Assembly: GCA_900088475.1 (NCBI GenBank)
Contig: FLMG01000831.1
Coordinates: forward strand, 1-13,338
DNA length: 13,338 nt
Direction of reading: 5' to 3'
Origin: Hyphochytrium catenoides
Taxonomy: Eukaryota > Sar > Hyphochytriomycetes > Hyphochytriales > Hyphochytriaceae
The position numbers and the translations under genes were made by a program. The notes under the pieces were generated by a model. The model did not search any database and was not told where the DNA came from. It saw only the letters and a list, made by a program, of their open reading frames with translations. Shown one piece after another: positions 1-8,462 of the stretch (positions are counted from its first letter, which is position 1; every line of letters starts with the position of its first letter).

Positions 1-34
1 TCTCTCTCTCTCTCTCTCTTTTTTTCTCTCTCTC
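1..34. repeat. CT dinucleotide microsatellite, cut by window edge
   Basis: Alternating CT units fill positions 1-34, broken by a run of seven T at 19-25. The tract starts at the window edge, so its true length is unknown. More pyrimidine-rich sequence follows at about 75-120. The same kind of tract precedes the TPR gene further on. Confidence 0.9.
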
Positions 35-578
35 ATGCCTTGTGCTTGCTCTGCCAAGTGACGAAAAACCAACTTCCCCCTTCTTTTTTGAGTCTCTCCC
101 TCTTCCCTCCAACCCCAAACTGGCGCCAACCCTCCCACAACTACAGCCTAAACACCCCACAGCGCCCCCAGGTGTAGCGCATCAAGAAAGCCAAATAATT
201 GACCAACCTCGATAACTAATCTTACAGAACCTATGATTATCGATAAAGTGAGAATCAGAGTGAATGTAGGGCGGGAAAGGACGCAGAGAATGAGAAGCGC
301 TAATAAGAAGAATAACGGCAATCGCGCACTTCTGCCCTGCTCTGCACTCTGCATGGTGCCGAGCTCGCACTTCCTCCCGCCCACATCCTTCTCATCTGCA
401 GCTCCTGCCGGTCGAGTAGGAGTGACCCAGACAGGAGAGAGACCTATGGCAAGTCCTCCATCAAGGAGGAGATCTTGTCCGCCCATTTGCCGCTTAGCAC
501 TACTGCTGTCCACCGGTTGTTGATGACAGAACTGTCTTCGTTCACGAGTCTGCGGTTGTTCGTCCTAAGCGGTTTGCA
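35..578. other. Upstream region of the exonuclease gene, no confident gene
   Basis: This stretch separates the CT repeat from the exonuclease start. It is pyrimidine-rich at about 75-120, as fungal promoters often are, but has no clear TATA box. A minus-strand frame with an ATG at 486-484 and a stop at 148 would encode 112 residues with two hydrophobic segments in its C-terminal half. I recognise no family in it and do not call it a gene. A plus-strand frame across 233-523 overlaps it and also looks random. Confidence 0.5.
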
Positions 579-585
579 ATGGTAG
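523..585 (+). promoter_or_regulatory. Upstream ORF overlapping the exonuclease start
   Basis: An ATG at 523 opens a 20-codon frame ending at TAG 583-585. It is out of frame with the exonuclease ATG at 579 and overlaps it by seven bases. If the mRNA starts upstream of 523, scanning ribosomes meet this ATG first, which could lower translation of the exonuclease. Its context is weak (T at -3), while the exonuclease ATG has G at -3 and G at +4, so leaky scanning is likely. The transcription start is unknown. Confidence 0.3.
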
Positions 586-2600
586 AGCCGCCTGGGTCAA
601 CTTGTCTGGCTAACGTTGACGACGCGCTTTACATATCGATTGATGTTGGAACGACCGGCCTACGCAAAGACCAAGATCGCATTTTCCATATCTTCGCGCT
701 CCGTCTAGATTCCACTGGCAGGCCTCTGCCGGAAGGAGCTCCAGGGAGTACGTTTTGCTGCTGGGTAGATACGCAAGGTGTCCAGATAAGCAGCCATGCA
801 GCCCAGGTCACTGGGACGTCTGCGGCCGCACTATATGAGAGGACAGACCTCTTGACACAGACTGCAGCCGCCGAGGAGCTATGCAAGTGGCTCACTCTTC
901 AGCATGAAGGTGCCTTTGAAGCGCATTATCAGGGACATCCCGTAGTTCGCCCTATCACTCTTGTCACGTACAACGGCTGGGCATTCGACTTGCCGATGCT
1001 ACTGCAGATGTGTCGCAGAGAACAAGTGACGTGGCCTGCCTGTCCTCTTTTCCTCTTAGATCTATTGATTATACAGAGACAAACAAAGCCCAAGGTCTGC
1101 CCCACTGCGTCCGACAATAAGCTGAGCACCGTGTACAAGGAGGTGACAGGCGAAGAGCTAATGAACGGACATGAGGCCAAATCTGCCTGCCGAGCCGCAG
1201 CCAGGATCTTCTGCTCCGCAGCTTTCTTCCCTCTTCGTCACCAGCGGACCCTATCTCTTGACCCCTTGCTAGGGCGGTACTATGCCTCACCATCAGCAGA
1301 CAAGTTGGCACTTAAAAGACGACCAAGAAACACTAAAGATATCAGGTCTGCTAGTAGCGATGGCGGTGGTCAGTCTCTTGGCGGTGAAGTGCAGACTAAT
1401 CTAAGCGTCACTTCGGCCATTGAGGACTTAGAACATCTCAGCCTTGGACGACTATCCCTAGTGGGAGATAATGCTGCTTCAGAGCCCAGCCAAACACTAT
1501 CATGTGCTTATCAACGGCCAAGTATCGGACTGTCGCCCAGTAAGGTGGGGAATGGCAAAGTGTCAGGAAAGGAAGCCAGAGGTCCCACGCTCTCGACCCC
1601 TAGTAGGTTGATCAGTAAGTCTCCTCCCAAGACGCCTTCGGCCGCGTCGGACGACGTAGTCCCAAACTTCCCGTTCTCCATCCTCAGTAGTGGGGAATCA
1701 GGAACGGATGAAACACTGCGATACCTTGTGATCGACCTTGAGACGACTGGCCTCCATCGCCAGCGAGATCGAATCTTTCAAATTGGCGCAGTCTGTCTGG
1801 ACAACAGAGGACAGCCATTGCGTGATGATCACCCAGATAGGGAGTTTTGCCGCTGGGTGGACACCGAGGGTGTTCCCGTGAACCCTCAAGCAGCTGAAGT
1901 AACAGGCATATCAACCGCAAGGCTGCTGGAAAGGGAGGACTTAGTGTCACAGTCAAGGGCAGCAGCAGACTTCAGACAATGGCTTATGTGCCACCACCAC
2001 GACGGCTTCAATAGGAAAGACGACCAAAGGCATGCAGCACGCGGACGCCCTCTCGTTCTGGTCACTTACAATGGCCGATCTTTTGACCTTCCAATGCTGC
2101 TGCGAATGTTTAGCAGAGAGCAGGTTGTATGGCCGGATATCCCACTCTTTCATTTGGATTTGTTAGTTGTGCAGAGACACACGCCGGGTCTGGTATGTCC
2201 AAATGCCCCTAATAACAAGCTCGGGACAATCTACAAAGAGGTGACGGGACAGGATCTGCTCAACGGACATGACGCTATCGCTGACTGTCGCGCAACTGCA
2301 GTGATTTTCGGCTCAGAGCCTTTTTATCCTCTAAGGCATCGTTGGACGCTGTCTCTTGACTCCTTAGTCGAGCAGCATTATCTTCTCCCTTCTACACGTC
2401 AAGCGAAGGGCACAAGTGAAGGAGGACAAGAAGCACCTAGGGAGAGTCGGGAAAGACACTTAGTACCAGCGTGCCCAGAGGCCCACATGTCCTCCTTAAG
2501 TTTTCTGGAAATGGAGAAGCAGGATAACCACCGTCATGTTCCTATCATCTATGAGGCTGATGAGCTCAGTAATGCGATAGACGGGCTCTGTCTAGGCTAA
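579..2600 (+). CDS. Tandem DEDDh 3'-5' exonuclease-like protein with one degenerate and one intact domain
   Basis: The 673-aa protein carries two homologous domains of the DnaQ/RNase T/TREX-like DEDDh exonuclease superfamily, at about residues 17-235 and 381-600. They are joined by a Ser/Gly/Pro-rich, probably disordered linker (236-379). Such enzymes remove nucleotides from 3' ends of DNA or RNA using two metal ions. The second domain has the full set: Asp386 and Glu388 in DLETTGL, Asp503 in YNGRSFD, and His564 and Asp569 in HDAIAD. The first keeps Asp22, Asp137 and His198 but has Gly24 in place of Glu (DVGTTGL) and Ala203 in place of the last Asp (HEAKSA), so it is very likely inactive. Both domains share the blocks FCxWVDT, TYNGxxFDLPMLL and LxTxYKEVTG, which points to internal duplication. 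I see no signal peptide or membrane segment. The ATG at 579 has a good Kozak context and lies just ahead of the first domain. No intron is needed. The substrate (DNA or RNA) and cell location cannot be told from sequence. Confidence 0.9.
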   Translation: MVEPPGSTCLANVDDALYISIDVGTTGLRKDQDRIFHIFALRLDSTGRPLPEGAPGSTFCCWVDTQGVQISSHAAQVTGTSAAALYERTDLLTQTAAAEELCKWLTLQHEGAFEAHYQGHPVVRPITLVTYNGWAFDLPMLLQMCRREQVTWPACPLFLLDLLIIQRQTKPKVCPTASDNKLSTVYKEVTGEELMNGHEAKSACRAAARIFCSAAFFPLRHQRTLSLDPLLGRYYASPSADKLALKRRPRNTKDIRSASSDGGGQSLGGEVQTNLSVTSAIEDLEHLSLGRLSLVGDNAASEPSQTLSCAYQRPSIGLSPSKVGNGKVSGKEARGPTLSTPSRLISKSPPKTPSAASDDVVPNFPFSILSSGESGTDETLRYLVIDLETTGLHRQRDRIFQIGAVCLDNRGQPLRDDHPDREFCRWVDTEGVPVNPQAAEVTGISTARLLEREDLVSQSRAAADFRQWLMCHHHDGFNRKDDQRHAARGRPLVLVTYNGRSFDLPMLLRMFSREQVVWPDIPLFHLDLLVVQRHTPGLVCPNAPNNKLGTIYKEVTGQDLLNGHDAIADCRATAVIFGSEPFYPLRHRWTLSLDSLVEQHYLLPSTRQAKGTSEGGQEAPRESRERHLVPACPEAHMSSLSFLEMEKQDNHRHVPIIYEADELSNAIDGLCLG

Positions 2601-3746
2601 GATTGTATTTATGCCCTCAGCAGCCTTTCTTCCTTTGCGGGTGAGTTCCCTCATCTCTAGAAGCCAGGGCCTCCCATCGGAAGGAGAGTCAAGACGTTGA
2701 AGAGTTTTCTTCATGTGGTGCTCACTTGCGCACTTGCGCCGTTTGGTTCACGCTGTTGATGTGTTGACTTTTTTGGCCTCGAGTAAAGACCATCTTATCG
2801 TCGAAAGACAGGGTTAATAGGTCAGAAGATGCTAGGAGCCAAGGAGCTCTGACTCTGCGGATGAACGAGACATCGTAGGCATATTATATTTATATTCTCA
2901 TTGACGATGGCCGACCGACTCGAAGCTATGCCGGATGGTGGTTGGAAGAGTTCAGTGCTGCAATACTGCTGACTGACTAGACTGAGGATGGGCATTAGCA
3001 GCTGCACCAGGATTAAGAATGGATAGGGAAGGGACTCCGAGACAAAGCACTGATGAACTAGTAGACGGGCCGCCTTATGTATGGCCCATCCAAAAAATGT
3101 AGCAAGAGCAGTGACACTATTGGGCTGTGAGTGCCTAAAGAGGACTCCAACTCATCATCACGCTATCTTCTCTGAGCGAACGGTTAAAGAACCAACGCTC
3201 CCTGGTGAGGCTCCGGAAGCTCTCAGGCAGGGAACGACAACATCAGAAGTTCAGCTGACTACTGCCGTCTCTGTCATCATCACTACTACCTCTTCCACCT
3301 CCATCACTTTCAAGATTGTCTTGCACACAAGAAGAGACGGCCAAGCCATAAGTGAGGTTGCAGTGAGTCATCTGGCATTGCCAGCAGGCAAGTTGCACCC
3401 GTACCCTCCTAGCACGGCAAACGTGGTGGATGACGAGGAAAAAAACCGTTCGACTGCTTAGCTGCCCGCTTGGTAGAAGGTTGCTGATGGACTGCATTTG
3501 CTCATATAAGTTTATATATTATCTACAGAGTAAGAGCTATGGTCCTGGCTCCAAGCCTGGCTATGCTTTCTTATCAACGGAGTATACAATCCTATCGCTA
3601 GCCGCTGCAGACAAGCACCGACGGTAACGGTTGCTGTAAGTCGTCAGCCATTTGTCCACCAGCGCCGTGGTCCAGGTGCATTTTCAATCATTAATATCAT
3701 GACTCCACCACCGCGTCAGTCTGGGTCATCAGTAGTCTTCAAGCAG
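2601..3746. other. Intergenic stretch, no recognisable gene
   Basis: This is the 3' flank of the exonuclease followed by unassigned sequence. No canonical AATAAA follows the stop. The longest ATG-initiated frame is 3081-3461 (+, 126 aa). It is Thr/Ser-rich in its middle, has no signal peptide or family motif that I recognise, and is overlapped by an 84-aa frame on the other strand, so I do not call either. I saw no tRNA-like B-box. Confidence 0.5.
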
Positions 3747-3778
3747 ATCCGGCAGCAATGTTCTCCCAGCTGCCGGAT
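3747..3778 (-). other. GC-rich hairpin downstream of the Kazal gene
   Basis: A perfect 10-bp inverted repeat, ATCCGGCAGC at 3747-3756 and GCTGCCGGAT at 3769-3778, encloses a 12-base loop. Allowing one bulged base, the stem gains about three more pairs outward. It lies 36 bases past the stop codon of the minus-strand Kazal gene, so it would sit in that gene's 3' UTR if the transcript extends this far. A role in RNA stability or 3'-end formation is inference. Confidence 0.6.
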
Positions 3779-3813
3779 GCTGATGCTATGAGCGAGGAAT
3801 GCTGCGGTCCTCT

Positions 3814-4149
3814 CTAACACTCCCCGGGACGGATGTTGGCTGGTGCTGCAGTAGGGAAGGCGCACTCTACCTCGCACCTGTTGGAATATGTCCTGCCGTT
3901 GTAGCATACAGGATCCCAGGAAGTGCCACAGACGCACTGAGGAGGTTCAGCAGGTGGAGCAGTAGGACATGGTCCCCTCAGCTTACAAGGTAGATTCTTG
4001 AACAGCTTCGGCGGACCATTCGTGCCAGTTGCACTGCTAATAAGACTTTTAGCGAGTGCCACAGAGGCGGCGACCTCGTTACCCGCTGCCATGGTAGTGT
4101 AACAGCAGTTGAGAAGAATGAGAATGGTAGAAAGACCGAAGAGCTTCAT
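3814..4149 (-). CDS. Small secreted Kazal-type serine protease inhibitor
   Basis: The 111-aa protein starts at ATG 4149 and ends at TAG 3816-3814. Residues 1-21 form a signal peptide: Lys2, then a hydrophobic core with Cys15-Cys16, and probable cleavage near Ala21/Ala22. A short spacer follows, with an extra Cys55/Cys61 pair and a Pro-rich stretch (62-70). Residues 72-111 form one Kazal domain with the pattern C72-x-C74-x7-C82-x9-C92-x3-C96-x14-C111 and the typical core PVCYNGRTYSNRC. By position relative to the second cysteine, the reactive-site P1 residue would be Thr76, so trypsin-like specificity (Lys/Arg at P1) is not expected. Kazal domains block serine proteases by a substrate-like loop. 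Here the protein would act outside the cell, perhaps against host, competitor or own proteases. C1 and C2 are unusually close, as in atypical Kazal domains. The protein ends exactly at the sixth cysteine. The gene has no introns and stands alone, with no close neighbour on its strand. Confidence 0.75.
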   Translation of the reverse strand: MKLFGLSTILILLNCCYTTMAAGNEVAASVALAKSLISSATGTNGPPKLFKNLPCKLRGPCPTAPPAEPPQCVCGTSWDPVCYNGRTYSNRCEVECAFPTAAPANIRPGEC

Positions 4150-4386
4150 GTCTCGTTGCGCTGTGGCGATTGTTGCTAGTCCTTAATCCTTGCGTGCGCG
4201 AAGTCGGTTCTTCGGTTGATGTCACTCAGTCTGGAAATTGTGGAATGGCCACTGAATCATGTGAATCGTACTAGGTAGAAGCGTGCTCTGCTTTCTCATC
4301 ATAACCTCTTTCGACTTCTTCGCAGAGAGACATGACTCCTCAGACATAACAGATGAGTGCTTCTTTGTTGTCTAGGAACAGCCTCG
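4150..4386. other. Upstream region of the Kazal gene
   Basis: This is the promoter side of the minus-strand Kazal gene. No TATA box or named operator is evident. On the plus strand the segment ends in CATAAC (4345-4350) and a pyrimidine-rich run to TCTAG at 4371-4375. That resembles a branch point and 3' splice site and could belong to the decayed plus-strand gene that follows. Confidence 0.35.
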
Positions 4387-4687
4387 CATTCACATCACCT
4401 GCTGCCGGGGCTAAAGCTTTTGCTTGACGATACGGTCCCTTCGGTTTACCCTGCAAACCCACTCATTGCTCTGGGTAGATGTTTTCAGGCAAGAGCCAGT
4501 CGTTCTCAGCTTGACAGGAGGTCAGTCGACTACAGTTACTGGTTGGAGCTTATACAAAGCCCTTTGCTTTACCCTGAGATCCAATCTTGGTGCCAAGCCA
4601 GTCCACTTCCACCAGGGCCCTCCAACCCAGCCCATTAATTCTGCAGGCCCGCCTCAACCCTCACCGAAGAGGAGTAGTCTGACTTGA
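4387..4687 (+). pseudogene. Possible decayed secreted cell-wall protein (Kre9/KNH-like)
   Basis: One frame reads AFTSPAAGAKAF (from about 4386) and stops at TGA 4425. A second frame then reads EPVVLSLTGG (near 4494), TTVTGWSLYKA and SNLGAKPVHF, ending at TGA near 4687. The order SPAAG, then a V-rich strand with TGG, then a LYK strand resembles the N-terminal domain of Kre9/KNH-like, Ser/Thr-rich GPI-anchored fungal wall proteins. The gap between the two pieces is longer than in the family, and they are in different frames. Either an intron (acceptor-like TTTTCAG before 4490) or decay would explain this. No signal peptide or GPI signal is found in place. The assignment rests on short motif likeness only. 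Confidence 0.22.
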
Positions 4688-5760
4688 CCATGCCGATCCG
4701 AACCAACTAGTTTGACTCTAGGAAGCACAATCCCAGCACTACTACGCCTACTACCACTTTGACCAACCGACAAGGGCGATACACTATGACCTACATAAGA
4801 AGGAATGTAAGAAAGAAATGAAGGGAACTAGTGAGGAGCTTCAACGGTAGTAGTCGCCGTAACTCCTTGACAAGGAGACAAATCCTCATCATGTCTAAGA
4901 ACTTCAGTGACGTAAGAAAAGAAAGGACTGGTGCTTTTCATCAACTGTGAGGCGAAAGCAGTGATGACGGGGGCTTTGTTTCTTCTTTTAGCAGTAGTTC
5001 TACCGTTAGTATCGACGATGTCTAACAAGCATGCATATTCTTGGACCTAGGAGTCTAGGAATGGGAGAGGAACGACAAACAAGGATTGCCATGCGAGATA
5101 GGCGTTTTCGTTGTTGCCGGTAAGAAGGATCATTAGCCGTTCTTCTATTGAGCCGTGTCTCCGCGGATTGGACGGCTCGAGACAGAAAGTGCGTGACGTA
5201 CGCATAAACGCAAAGCCCCATCTACTGACTTCTCCTAAGAAATAAGCGCTCTGGAGCTGCCCATCAAGACCACTCGTGACGTGAGAATATACTGTTCAAT
5301 AACTAGGTGGCTTTAGGCCAATGATGCCCACTGGAACCACCTGCTTAGCTTCAGTGTCCTCTCTCGGTCCGTGGTGTGGGACAGCGTGTTGGCCCGTCTC
5401 TTCAATAATGTGATGCTGGTTGCTGGGAGAGCACAAAGTCTCTGAAAGTGCGAAAGAGAGGGAGATTTTCCAACTATGCCAGGTAAGGTGGCAGAACTGT
5501 GCCAGGGAGAGAGTAGTGAGGAAGGACGGAAGGAAAAGGTCAGGACGGCTGTAGACGAGGAAGAGAGATCTTTCCTGATGGCATAGAAGTGACGTGCGAC
5601 TCCAGCGTTCCGCTTGCAGCGCCATTTCTTGGGGGCACTAGGGAACCGTAATCTTGTGAATGATAGAAGAGCCATTCCTTCTTGTTCTGATGTCCCACTA
5701 TTTTAGTCGACCATTGCGTCCTGCACTGGGTCCATCGTCGAGAGAGAGTGGTCGTAGGCC
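4688..5760. other. Intergenic stretch, no confident gene
   Basis: Several minus-strand frames of 66-120 codons occur here (5028-4828, 5221-5006, 5675-5313), but they overlap one another or lack an ATG, and none shows a family motif. The frame ending at 4828 follows a CCTAG that could be a splice acceptor on the minus strand, so a spliced small gene spanning about 5221-4828 is conceivable but not supported. Four TGACGT hexamers lie at 4908-4913, 5194-5199, 5277-5282 and 5590-5595, all on the plus strand. Confidence 0.4.
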
Positions 5761-5895
5761 CTCATCTTTTTCCCCTATGCTACTAGCTCAACACAGGTCC
5801 TATATCTCTTCTTCTGCTTCTTTGCTTTGTCCTGGTGGTGCACTCTCATCTTGTTCCCCTATGCTGCTACTAGTTCTACATCTCTTCTGCTTCTT
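5761..5895. repeat. Imperfect tandem duplication, 84-base period
   Basis: Copy one (about 5761-5822) and copy two (about 5845-5895) start 84 bases apart. They share CTCATCTT, TTCCCCTATGC, a TACTAG block and a final CTGCTTCTT. Copy two has an extra TGC, lacks about 11 bases after TACTAG and lacks one TTC unit. The period is a multiple of three and falls in a 96-codon plus-strand frame (5660-5950), where it gives SPMLL twice. That frame matches no family I know. Confidence 0.6.
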
Positions 5896-7893
5896 GTACG
5901 TGTTCGGATACTTCTCAGGCATACCGCTCTCAACCACCACCAAGTCCTGACTTGATATGCATAAGGGCAGCAGCAGCGAATCTCATGGCAGCATGCGGAG
6001 GGAGGAGAGTCTACCCATGGTGCTGAGGACATACATAGTCTGCTGCAACGTGGCGATGGTCAATTCTACAGAGGCTTTGTACCATGACTGCTGTAGCTCC
6101 TACTCTTTTTTTCTAGCATCCTGCTGACCGATCCTGGTTTGCCTCTTCCCGTTACCCCGCTCGATAGCTTTAGGGTAAGCCCTGCCTGCGTCTTCACCAG
6201 TTGAATTAGGATACGGAGGTGAGAAAGAGCGTCATTCCTCTTATCTGTCAGCGAAAAGAAACACGCGCGCCACTTCTCGTGCCATCTACAAAGCGTTTAG
6301 GAGCTGGAACGGGCGCGATGAATGGGCGGTGCTAGCGACACTATCCGGCTCGCTGGGAAGTAAAATTTGGCTCCTTTTCAGTGGCTGGCGGGCCTGGGAG
6401 TCATGACAGCGGATATTTTTGGTAGTAGGCTCTCAACAAGGTGCTCTTTCCTCATCATCTGAGCAGCTCATTCTCAGGGCGGCGACCTACCATAGTATGG
6501 TCGGGATTCTTATCGGCCGACAGCCAGTAGCCAAACTTCGTTTGCCGGCTCCGTCTCAAGGCTCTTAGCATTGTGCGAATAGTAGAACATACCTTTGGTC
6601 TATCGTCATCAATAAGAGTTACTATCCAGGTCAAATGATCCAGCTACTAGGGATGGCCGGTGAATATAATGAATATTAAGGTTGCTATGTGTCGTTTAGC
6701 TCGTGCAGACTCTAATCACGGTTCAGCTACCCATAAGGCTAGCTCCAGAGAGAGGTGTATGTGGTATGAGGATAGATAATGTGCAGATGGAAAAAAGCTA
6801 CCAGCAACAGCAAATAAAGATGGAATGGAAGTGATAGGCGCCGTACTTTTGCTTTGCATTGGGGATGCATGAAGGTGCTTCTTGATGAGCTCATTGAGCT
6901 AATTTGAAGCTTTGATGTTAGAACTATGAGTTATCGCTAGAGCCTCTTCTTATGGACCGCTATTATGTTGCTAGCGCAAACCATTCTTCCCGGCACTTCT
7001 TTTCGAGGAGCTATCCTTCCTCGTGTGTGGATCTGTATACTAAGTCACTGCTCTTTCTCAGAGGTCTATGTACACCGACGCCTTTTGAGTGGTTGGTTGG
7101 AAGGACTGTAGGAAGCATGGGATCTCCGTGGTGGCAGGATCAGTGCACCCTCCTCAAACCTACCCTTTGTTGGCTGCGCTATTATCGGTGGTATGTTCAA
7201 AGGGATAAACTCGTTGTTTTTCTTTGTGAACCAAGGTATGGATGGGCAAAGAATGCAGAGATCATGATGATGATTATAGTAGAGAAAGAGGTACTACGGA
7301 TGAAGAGCTTCTGAGATTGGGATGAAAATGTTGAAGATGCTGCAAGAAAGATTTTTGTGCGTCCTCTTTTATACCTGGATGGAAGCTAAGTAGTAGTGGC
7401 GATGTGGCTTTGCTTTTTTAACACAATCACAATGGCTTTGGCTCCCTGTGTACAGCTCTTTCTTGACCCTATAGAACCCAAGCCACAGTGCTAAGAATCC
7501 CGCTTAAGAAGGACGCGCTTTAATGAAGGAAAGCGGCATAAAAATACAACGTGGTCCTAGGAGCCCCCTTCACGAAGAAAAGATCAAAGAAAAAAGGAGA
7601 AACAACAGGTGTTTGTCTGCGCAACTCTTCTAGTATCAGCAGGTCACTCAGCAGCATTAGGCGCAGCTTGAAACCTCACTCCGCTTTCTGCTGACAGGTA
7701 GGAAGACACGGCCGCCAGGGCGTGGTGGAGGGTTGTAAGAGGAGTCGATGAGGTTTATCAAACAACAAAGAGTCGGTGGTTGACGGGATCAATGAAAGGC
7801 TGTCGTCATGTACCATCATGAACCAGCTGTCGGTGGCATGAAGCCTGCTACGGACGGCCACAGGGCGAGGCGCCTCTGGTCCCTCATGCCTTC
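5896..7893. other. Long intergenic stretch, no confident gene
   Basis: About 2 kb of unassigned sequence. The longest ATG-started frame is 6952-7314 (+, 120 aa). It is rich in Trp, Tyr, Ser and Arg, shows no signal peptide or known motif, and is probably chance. An A/T-rich CATAAAAATA at about 7544-7553 could act as a TATA element, but no gene follows within a normal distance. No tRNA, rRNA or long inverted repeat was seen. Confidence 0.4.
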
Positions 7894-7894
7894 A

Positions 7895-7897
<3 letters not shown>

Positions 7898-7927
<30 letters not shown>
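7898..7927. repeat. (CAG)10 trinucleotide repeat
   Basis: Ten uninterrupted CAG units lie at 7898-7927. An ATG at 7894 directly in front would read the repeat as GCA codons, giving ten Ala plus an eleventh from GCG. That frame is 58 codons and stops at 8068-8070. No conserved domain follows the Ala run, so the repeat may simply be non-coding. Confidence 0.9.
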
Positions 7928-7929
<2 letters not shown>

Positions 7930-8210
7930 CTGATGGCCTCGATCATCAGCATCATCAATCGGCCAAGTGGTCATGGCGCGGCGATGACAGTAAGGGCAAC
8001 CGTCAAAGGTAAAAAGCAGATCTTGAAGCCGCGTTTCGTTCTAGTAACTGGACCGCTAGTCTGGTGGTAATCGCACATACAGGACTTTTAACTTTTAACA
8101 ATTTGTTGCAGCTCTTGGTGTCGTCGTGCAATCTGTACAGTGTTGGCTGTATCTTTCAGAATCTGTGTACTCGTGGAGGAGGTCTGGATGTATGATGGTC
8201 AAAAAGGTGA

Positions 8211-8462
8211 TCTTCTTTCCTTCCTCTCTCTCAGTCTCTCTCTCTCTCTCTCCCTCTGTCTCTCCTCTCTCTGTCTCTCTGTCTCTCTGTCTCTCTCTGT
8301 CTCTCTGTCTCTCTCTGTGTGCTCTGTCTTTCTCACTCGCTCTGTGTGTCTCTCTGTCTTTTGCTCTCTCTCTCTCTCCCTCCTCTCTCTCTTTCCCTGT
8401 CTCTTCCTCTCTCCCCCTCTCTTTTCCTCTCTCTCCCTTCTCTTCCCTTCCCTTTCCCCCCC
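8211..8462. repeat. Long CT-rich composite microsatellite upstream of the TPR gene
   Basis: About 250 bases are almost wholly pyrimidine on the plus strand. They are built of TC units mixed with TCTG-containing units (about 8264-8360) and end in C/T-rich runs and a C7 stretch near 8456-8462. Reading frames across it give Ser/Leu-rich or Arg/Glu-rich proteins, which are artefacts of the repeat. It ends 260 bases before the TPR start codon, so it lies in the promoter or 5' leader. Pyrimidine tracts are common in fungal promoters, but this one is far longer than usual. Confidence 0.95.

Noticed and set aside
3081-3461. 126-codon frame with ATG
   Set aside because: No recognisable domain, signal peptide or compositional support, and an overlapping frame on the other strand is of similar quality.
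5296-5675. Two overlapping minus-strand frames of 109 and 120 codons
   Set aside because: They read the same DNA in two frames, with no motif favouring either; most likely chance.
6952-7314. 120-codon frame with ATG
   Set aside because: Composition looks random (many Trp, Tyr, Arg, Met runs from ATGATG repeats) and there is no family likeness.
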